Shown here one piece after another: positions 58,918-64,000 of a stretch of 64,000 bases of DNA. The notes under the pieces are model-generated. The model saw nothing but the letters and a program-made list of their open reading frames with translations. It made no database searches and was not told where the DNA came from. Source of the stretch: Eubacterium sp. 14-2 (GTDB lineage Bacteria > Bacillota > Clostridia > Lachnospirales > Lachnospiraceae); contig NZ_KE159567.1 of the NCBI RefSeq assembly GCF_000403845.2, positions 1,124,911 through 1,188,910 on the forward strand. The letters run 5' to 3'. Numbering within the stretch: the stretch's first letter is position 1; every line of letters begins with the position of its first letter. The translations under genes and the position numbers were made by a program.

Positions 58918-59038
58918 TATTTCAGGAAATGTCTGTCCCATATAAAATGTTATTGCAATGCCGCGCGAATAAGTGTCCCGTGAGTGCAGATACCCTGCTC
59001 TCCGGGGCGAAAAGAACAGGTCAGACCGCTGCAGCAGG

Positions 59039-59722
59039 CTACGGAGTATCTGACTTCGGTATGTCAGAAGAATCAAAGACTTCGATGACCCGTCCGGAAT
59101 CACCGCTGACATATTCCACATGTATGGGTTCCGGTTCCTTCCCGGAAAAGGCGGCATACAGTTTTCCATACATGAAAAATGTCATAGCAGAAAGAGAATT
59201 TGATGTTTCCTGTTTTTCAGAAGACAGAACAATGGTAAAGACGGTAAAGTCTTTGTCTGCGCTGATTTCTCCAAATGCCGGATATTCTCCTGAAACCGTC
59301 ATGTCCTCCAGTCTTTCATTAATATAATCTGCCAGGCCTTTAAGCAATTCCAGATGCTGACTGGGGCTCATGCGCATGGTGACGCTTCCGTCTTCATTCA
59401 GGGCGGCATAGGAGTAGCCCGCGTCAGAAGCAATCTGAGATAAATCTTCCTGAGTGACCGGGCCGATAAAATCAGCGGGAATGTTCAGCTCCGTTTCCGA
59501 GTCTTTCAGTTCCACTTCAATCCCTTCCAGAACATTCAGTTCCGGTGAAGAAAATCCTTCGTTGATTTCTTCCGGCGGAACGGAAGTGACAGGACTTCGA
59601 AAGTGGTCTGCGGCCGGATAGTCCTTTGCGAGGGCAGGGGCTTTTTCCGTCTGACTGTTTCCGCAGGCGGAAAGAAGGAGGCAGAACAACAGCAGCAGGA
59701 ACAGGAAAGAAATCTGTTTCAT
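59039..59722 (-). CDS. Lipoprotein, unknown function
   Basis: 227 residues from ATG 59722 (ATGGAGGATATATTT before it). Signal peptide with a leucine-rich core and lipobox LLSAC (Cys20). The mature protein is acidic and contains two halves with strand-helix character (ELNVLEGIEVELKDSETELNI, then FGEISADKDFTVFTIVLSSEKQE). No enzymatic motif. Family not recognised. It is monocistronic and divergent from the 74-residue protein gene. Confidence 0.78.
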   Translation of the reverse strand: MKQISFLFLLLLFCLLLSACGNSQTEKAPALAKDYPAADHFRSPVTSVPPEEINEGFSSPELNVLEGIEVELKDSETELNIPADFIGPVTQEDLSQIASDAGYSYAALNEDGSVTMRMSPSQHLELLKGLADYINERLEDMTVSGEYPAFGEISADKDFTVFTIVLSSEKQETSNSLSAMTFFMYGKLYAAFSGKEPEPIHVEYVSGDSGRVIEVFDSSDIPKSDTP

Positions 59723-59889
59723 AAATATATCCTCCATGATTGAAAAGACAGTGTTTGTGGCTGTGAATTCGGCTGCATAACGAGAGTGTGCACCGTGTAT
59801 TCTTTTTTATTATAGCATGAAAAAAGGAATTTTGCGCATACTATTGTTGGAACCGTTACAATTTAGCAAAAGGCAGGAGGAGATACCAT

Positions 59890-60114
59890 ATGATAAATAT
59901 AGAAACAGATTATCTGAAAGAAAAAGTGGAAAACAGGATTCGGGAGGACAACAGCCACCGGAACAGACGGGAAGATCTGTATGAGCTGGACCGGCAGATT
60001 GCGGGACTTTGCAGTACCTTTGAATTAATCAGCAGCGCACAGGAAAAAGAACTGCGCCGTCCGGTAAGAGAAGCCATGGCTCAGATCGGCAGCTGCATGA
60101 CTATTAAATCGTAA
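59890..60114 (+). CDS. Small helical protein, unknown function
   Basis: 74 residues with GGCAGGAGGAGATACC upstream. Highly charged helices (DYLKEKVENRIREDNSHRNRREDLYELDRQ, here abbreviated by its flanks EKVENRIRED and REDLYELDRQ) and a single cysteine near the end (GSCMTIKS). Could form a coiled-coil or dimer. Terminator-like hairpin follows. No family assigned. Confidence 0.62.
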   Translation: MINIETDYLKEKVENRIREDNSHRNRREDLYELDRQIAGLCSTFELISSAQEKELRRPVREAMAQIGSCMTIKS

Positions 60115-60123
60115 AAGAACGGG

Positions 60124-60157
60124 CGGCTGCCGTAATAAACAATGGCAGCCGTCTGAT
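60124..60157 (+). terminator. Terminator of the 74-residue protein gene
   Basis: Stem CGGCTGCC/GGCAGCCG (60124-60131 with 60144-60151), followed by TCTGATTTGTTCTTTT; the T-rich stretch is interrupted. Confidence 0.6.
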
Positions 60158-60184
60158 TTGTTCTTTTACAGAAAGCCGGTAACA

Positions 60185-60337
60185 TCAGCCTTCCGCTTCC
60201 TTTACAATTTCTTCCAGAACCAGAATCAGGTCCTGAAGGGTATTAAGCTGAACATTCCGTGCCAGAATGCAGTCCTGCAGCTCTGACGACAGGGTTTCAA
60301 ACTGATCCCGTAAACCGGGAGATACATAAGACGCCAT
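60185..60337 (-). CDS. 50-residue helical small protein
   Basis: ATG 60337 after GAGGTGATTTT, ending TGA at 60185. The sequence starts MASYVSPGLRDQFETLSSEL, continues QDCILARNVQLNTLQDLILV and ends LEEIVKEAEG, a pair of amphipathic helices that could dimerise. Its leader (AGGTGATTTT) closely matches that of the coiled-coil gene at 61454, which suggests similar expression. Too short for standard gene calls. Function unknown. Confidence 0.6.
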   Translation of the reverse strand: MASYVSPGLRDQFETLSSELQDCILARNVQLNTLQDLILVLEEIVKEAEG

Positions 60338-60432
60338 AAAATCACCTCGGTATAGTATGGTGCAGAAACAGAAAATTTATTCTTTTTCCAATGCATGATT
60401 GTGTCCGGGGGAAGAAAGTATTATAATGGAGT

Positions 60433-60557
60433 CTGAAGAAGCGCTGATTTTATCAGCATTTCTTCAGAGGCTTCGGCAGAAGCGCACAGATTTGCAGCGG
60501 AACCTGCTGCATCGCAGCGCAAATCCGGCGCTGGAAACGCTTTCATCAGCGTTTCCC
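60433..60557. repeat. Palindromic intergenic segment, possible diverged member of the repeat family
   Basis: Hairpin 1 (60433-60467) pairs CTGAAGAA with TTCTTCAG and GCTGAT with ATCAGC. Hairpin 2 (about 60534-60557) is GGAAACGCT-TTCATC-AGCGTTTCC. Between them lies GCAGCGCAAATCCGGCGC, similar to the GCGCAATCCGC part of copies A and D. It precedes the NYN gene. Confidence 0.5.
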
Positions 60558-60586
60558 TGAAATGACAGAACAAAAGGAGAGGTAAG

Positions 60587-61396
60587 ATGGATGATGAAAA
60601 GAAGTACGCTTTATTGATTGATGCGGACAATGTATCTTCCAGGTATATTGAAATTGTAACGAAAGAAGCCCAGACACTGGGAAATGTCACAATACGAAGG
60701 ATATACGGAGACTGGACTTCCAGTTCAAAAAATTCCTGGAAGGATTCCCTGCTGGAAAATTCCCTGTCACCCATTCAGCAGTATAATTATACAGTAGGGA
60801 AAAATTCCTCTGACTCGGCCATGATTATTGACGCCATGGATATTCTGTATACCAGCCCGGTGGACGGGTTTATTCTGGTATCTTCTGACAGCGATTTTAC
60901 CAGGCTGGCCATGCGGCTGCGGGAATCAGGAAAACACGTGGTAGGCATGGGAGAAAGTAAAACGCCTACCCCTTTTGTCAGGGCCTGCGAGCAGTTTAAA
61001 ACACTGGACGTATTGTATAAAAATAACAATCCGCAGCCCAAAAACAGCAGTCCTGAGCCAAAAACAGCTCCCCCGGAACGGGGAAAAAGACAGAATGGAA
61101 AAAATGCGGAGCCGGAAAAAGTTCCGGTGAAAGATGCGGAGCCTATTACCAATCTGAAATCCATAAAGGCAATGGTGATTTCCCTTCTGGATGAAAATTC
61201 AGACGAGGACGGATGGATGTATCTGTCAGAACTTGGAAATATGATTCAGAAAATGTATTCGGATTTTGACTGCCGAAATTACGGGTATCACAAATTTGGA
61301 AAACTCATAGAATCTTTTCCGGAACTGCAGACTAGAAAAGATGATTCCAGCAATGGGATTACGAAGATTGTGCTGGTGAAGAAAAGAGAAGATTAG
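60587..61396 (+). CDS. NYN-domain protein with C-terminal OST-HTH/LOTUS domain
   Basis: 269 residues. The NYN nuclease-like domain (1-150) has ALLIDADN (Asp12, Asp14), DSAMIIDAMDIL and SSDSDFTRLA, the metal-binding acidic residues of PIN/NYN RNases. A Pro/Lys/Glu-rich linker (about 155-195) leads to an OST-HTH/LOTUS-type RNA-binding domain (SIKAMVISLLDENSDEDGWM, KFGKLIESFPE). The pair suggests RNA-targeted cleavage or binding. Ribosome site AAAGGAGAGG; a strong stem follows. Confidence 0.88.
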   Translation: MDDEKKYALLIDADNVSSRYIEIVTKEAQTLGNVTIRRIYGDWTSSSKNSWKDSLLENSLSPIQQYNYTVGKNSSDSAMIIDAMDILYTSPVDGFILVSSDSDFTRLAMRLRESGKHVVGMGESKTPTPFVRACEQFKTLDVLYKNNNPQPKNSSPEPKTAPPERGKRQNGKNAEPEKVPVKDAEPITNLKSIKAMVISLLDENSDEDGWMYLSELGNMIQKMYSDFDCRNYGYHKFGKLIESFPELQTRKDDSSNGITKIVLVKKRED

Positions 61397-61412
61397 CCGG
61401 CCGTTCAGGCAG

Positions 61413-61446
61413 CAGGCCCGGCCTGTCCTTAGACTGGCCGGGCCTG
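61413..61446. terminator. Bidirectional hairpin between convergent genes
   Basis: Perfect 11-bp stem CAGGCCCGGCC/GGCCGGGCCTG (61413-61423 with 61436-61446), loop of 12 nt. No U-run on either side, so it is a barrier between convergent transcripts rather than a textbook terminator. Confidence 0.6.
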
Positions 61447-61453
61447 AGAATAA

Positions 61454-61621
61454 TTAAGAATTCTCGGAACGTTGTTTGCGGACCAGGCGCCAGATGGTGT
61501 CATGCATCCAGCCCACTGTGTCATTTAGTTTTTTATTTTCTTCCAGTAAAGTCCGGTTTTCTGTTTGTAATTTTTCTAACAGTTCCATATAATCGTTTTT
61601 GAAAATATTGCTAACTGCCAT
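61454..61621 (-). CDS. 55-residue coiled-coil protein
   Basis: ATG 61621 after GAGGTGATTGT; stop TAA at 61454. Heptad-type sequence YMELLEKLQTENRTLLEENK with KKLNDTVGWMHDTIWRL, then basic RKQRSENS. A leucine-zipper-like dimer is likely. Not covered by length-limited callers. Convergent with the NYN gene; function unknown. Confidence 0.65.
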   Translation of the reverse strand: MAVSNIFKNDYMELLEKLQTENRTLLEENKKLNDTVGWMHDTIWRLVRKQRSENS

Positions 61622-61778
61622 ACAATCACCTCATTTTTATTATACCAGAACAAAAGGCTCCTGGGTGTTAAAATTGTGGAAAGAAATGGGAAATTTCCGA
61701 CATTTTTCCTGCAAAAAACAGAGAATTCTACAGAAAATTTGACGATAACAGAAGGAGAATCTCAAAAAGAAAAAATTC

Positions 61779-61807
61779 TTGTATAAATGACCGCGGTATA
61801 CTATACT
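61779..61807 (+). promoter_or_regulatory. Promoter of glf
   Basis: TTGTAT (61779-61784), 17-base spacer, TATACT (61802-61807), 35 bases before the ATG. Confidence 0.65.
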
Positions 61808-61842
61808 GGTAGGGGATATGGAAGTTTGTAAAAGGAGACAGA

Positions 61843-62952
61843 ATGAAAACGTACGATTATTTAATTGCAGGTGCAGGACTGTTTGGTGCGGTTTTTGCAC
61901 AGGAAGCAAAAAAGGCAGGAAAAAAATGCCTTGTGATTGATAAACGGGAGCACATTGCCGGAAACATTTACACCAGAGAAGTGGAAGGCATCCAGGTGCA
62001 TGAATATGGCGCCCATATTTTTCATACTTCCAACCGGGAAGTCTGGGAATATGTGAATAAATTTGCAGAATTTAACCGTTATACCAACGCGCCGGTGGCA
62101 AATTATAAAGGTGAAATCTACAATATGCCTTTTAATATGAACACATTCCATAAACTGTGGGGTGTGGTGACACCTCAGGAAGCAAAGGCAAAGATTGAGG
62201 AGCAGAAAAAGGCCTGTGCAGTGGAACATCCCAAAAATCTGGAAGAACAGGCTGTTAATCTGGTGGGAACAGACGTATATACCAGGCTGGTAAAGGGCTA
62301 TACGGAGAAGCAGTGGGGCAGACGTGCCACGGAACTTCCGGCTTTTATTATCAGACGTCTTCCGGTTCGGTTTACTTACGATAATAATTATTTTGATGAT
62401 AATTATCAGGGGATTCCCATGGGCGGTTATACCGGAATGATTGAGGGGATGCTGGAAGGAACCGAAGTGCGCCTGCAGGAAAATTTTCTGGAAAAGCGGG
62501 AGTATTATCAGAGTCTTGCGGAAACTGTTATCTATACCGGAATGATAGATGAATATTTTGATTACTGTTTTGGAGAACTGGAATACCGCTCGCTCCGGTT
62601 TGAGACAGAAATTCTGGAAGAAGAAAATTATCAGGGAAATGCAGTGGTCAACTATACGGAATATGAAATTCCGTACACCAGAATCATTGAGCATAAGCAT
62701 TTTGAATACGGGACACAGCCCAAAACCGTGATTACAAGAGAATATCCCCAAAGCTGGCAGAAAGGGGACGAGCCGTATTACCCCATGAGCGATGAAAAAA
62801 ATATAAAGCTGTATGAAAAGTATCAGGAGCTTGCCCGCAGAGAAGGAAATGTGATTTTCGGCGGAAGGCTGGGACAGTATAAATATTTCGATATGGATGA
62901 TACTGTGGAGGCTGCATTGCAGTGTGCACGGGAACATATAAAACAGCCATAA
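61843..62952 (+). CDS. glf: UDP-galactopyranose mutase
   Basis: 369 residues, normal size. FAD-binding GAGLFGAVFAQEAKKAG at 9-25 with CLVIDKREHIAGN, HEYGAHIFHTSNREVW, and the sugar-binding/active-site end GRLGQYKYFDMDD. It converts UDP-galactopyranose to UDP-galactofuranose for cell-surface polymers. No other glycan gene is adjacent; the following apt starts 42 bp later. Ribosome site AAAGGAG. Confidence 0.95.
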   Translation: MKTYDYLIAGAGLFGAVFAQEAKKAGKKCLVIDKREHIAGNIYTREVEGIQVHEYGAHIFHTSNREVWEYVNKFAEFNRYTNAPVANYKGEIYNMPFNMNTFHKLWGVVTPQEAKAKIEEQKKACAVEHPKNLEEQAVNLVGTDVYTRLVKGYTEKQWGRRATELPAFIIRRLPVRFTYDNNYFDDNYQGIPMGGYTGMIEGMLEGTEVRLQENFLEKREYYQSLAETVIYTGMIDEYFDYCFGELEYRSLRFETEILEEENYQGNAVVNYTEYEIPYTRIIEHKHFEYGTQPKTVITREYPQSWQKGDEPYYPMSDEKNIKLYEKYQELARREGNVIFGGRLGQYKYFDMDDTVEAALQCAREHIKQP

Positions 62953-62994
62953 AGTTTGGAGAAACCATAAGAGGAAGGATTGGAGGAACCGAGA

Positions 62995-63519
62995 ATGAAA
63001 AAATTAGAAGATTATGTGAGAAGTATTCCTGATTTTCCGAAGCCAGGCATTATTTTCCGGGATGTGACAAGTATCCTGCAGGACGCGGACGGACTGCACC
63101 TTGCCATTGACGGACTGATAGAGAGTCTGAAAGACGTGGATTATGATGTGGTGGTTGGACCGGAATCCAGAGGATTTATTTTCGGTGTGCCGGTGGCTTA
63201 TGAAGCACATAAAAGTTTTGTGCCGGTGCGTAAACAGGGAAAACTCCCCTGTGAAACCATTGCGGCAAAATATTTTCTGGAATACGGAAGCGCAGTTATT
63301 GAAATGCATAAAGACGCCATAAAGCCGGGACAGAAGGTAGTCATTATCGACGATCTGATTGCAACCGGAGGAACCATTGAAGCCATTATCGGGCTGATTG
63401 AGCAGCTGGGCGGACAGGTAGTGAAAATCTGTTTTGTGATGGAGCTGGCCGGATTAAAAGGCAAAGAAAAATTATCCGGTTACAACGTGGAGAGCCTTAT
63501 TACATACGAAGGAAATTAG
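62995..63519 (+). CDS. apt: Adenine phosphoribosyltransferase
   Basis: 174 residues from ATG 62995 (GGAGG eight bases upstream; TTG 62980 is inside the leader). IPDFPKPGIIFRDVT at the N-terminus, GPESRGFIFGVPVA and the PRPP loop VVIIDDLIATGGT are the APT pattern. Salvages adenine to AMP. Followed 21 bp later by ispF, probably in the same transcript. Confidence 0.96.
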   Translation: MKKLEDYVRSIPDFPKPGIIFRDVTSILQDADGLHLAIDGLIESLKDVDYDVVVGPESRGFIFGVPVAYEAHKSFVPVRKQGKLPCETIAAKYFLEYGSAVIEMHKDAIKPGQKVVIIDDLIATGGTIEAIIGLIEQLGGQVVKICFVMELAGLKGKEKLSGYNVESLITYEGN

Positions 63520-63540
63520 AGAAGGAGAATCGGAATATAT

Positions 63541-64000
63541 ATGAGAATTGGGACAGGGTATGATGTGCACAGACTGAAAGAGAGCAGAAAACTGATACTG
63601 GGGGGTGTGGAAATTCCCCATTCCATGGGACTGGAAGGCCATTCTGATGCAGATGTGGCAGTTCACGCTGTCATGGATGCACTGCTGGGGGCGGCAGCCC
63701 TTGGCGATATCGGAAAGCATTTTCCGGATACGGATGATACCTATAAGGGGATTTCCAGCCTGAAACTGCTGGCCCATGTGGGAGAACTGCTCAGACAGGA
63801 GGGATATGTGGTGGAAAATATTGATGTTACCATCATTGCCCAGAAGCCGAAGCTGCGCCCCTTTATTGAAGAGATGGAGCAGAATGTTGCCCATACCCTC
63901 CGGATTGCTCAAAATCAGATTAATATAAAAGCGACCACAGAAGAAAGGCTGGGATTTACCGGCAGAGAGGAAGGGATTTCCGCTCAGGCGGTCTGTATGC
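63541..64000 (+). CDS. ispF: 2-C-methyl-D-erythritol 2,4-cyclodiphosphate synthase (3' end outside window)
   Basis: The first 153 codons are visible, out of about 157-160 expected. GTGYDVHRL with the zinc-binding Asp/His, [24 protein letters not shown] and [17 protein letters not shown] are the IspF motifs. Catalyses a step of the MEP isoprenoid pathway. The gene ends just past the right window edge. Confidence 0.95.
   Translation, partial: MRIGTGYDVHRLKESRKLILGGVEIPHSMGLEGHSDADVAVHAVMDALLGAAALGDIGKHFPDTDDTYKGISSLKLLAHVGELLRQEGYVVENIDVTIIAQKPKLRPFIEEMEQNVAHTLRIAQNQINIKATTEERLGFTGREEGISAQAVCM

Noticed and set aside
58822-59169. 115-residue frame on the - strand.
   Set aside because: It is antisense to tRNA-Met and ends in AEEGFEPPTPRV, a well-known artefact of translating the complement of a tRNA.
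61861-62937. 358-residue open frame on the - strand opposite glf.
   Set aside because: Antisense shadow of glf with no ribosome site or family features.

Overview
The window looks like a chromosome segment of a low-to-mid GC Clostridia, most likely a Lachnospiraceae gut-type bacterium. Evidence is the conserved run dgt, dnaG, rpoD, trmK, Nif3-like, TGS/uridine-kinase-like gene and rnpB, a separate pyrB-pyrI pair, a single-chain purL of 1281 residues, larB-larC, AGGAGG-type ribosome sites, and many small proteins typical of this family. No species call is possible from sequence alone.

Layout. 1-13.1 kb is accessory DNA: the end of an ABC exporter, an XRE regulator, a short cluster of secreted/membrane proteins (2.2-3.9 kb), then a higher-GC mobile element (about 4.2-11.8 kb) carrying a PemK/MazF-like protein, several small element proteins and three tandem, apparently intact large serine recombinases. 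Its right end lies inside a tyrosine integrase gene of which only the 3' part survives. A NUDIX gene and a tRNA-Leu 3' end fragment with its own terminator follow, so the whole left part is best read as a tRNA-Leu island that was later hit by a serine-recombinase element. 13.1-20.2 kb is decaying accessory DNA: a frameshifted HTH gene, a DUF3791/DUF3990 module of toxin-antitoxin type, a methyltransferase with an internal deletion, a PadR-hydrolase operon, and a hydrolase/TetR pair whose divergent 5' ends were removed by one deletion.

20.7-51.7 kb is core: ldh, a MutS2-like protein without Smr, exonuclease III, a nucleoid-associated protein, tRNA-Leu(CAG), the dnaG-rpoD block, rnpB, pyrBI, larBC, an Fe-S helicase with an N-terminal nuclease-like domain, and purL. 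52.0-56.3 kb is the most unusual locus: a 64-residue peptide gene, an attenuator-like hairpin, an 894-residue HExxH protein and, one base later, a protein ending in a degenerate diadenylate-cyclase (DAC/DisA_N-like) domain. 56.5-64 kb holds a PPC-type secreted protein, a Cof phosphatase, tRNA-Val and tRNA-Met, small coiled-coil proteins, an NYN/OST-HTH protein, glf, apt and the start of ispF.

A family of palindromic intergenic repeats (at least five sites) is spread over the core part; their stems vary in sequence but keep pairing.
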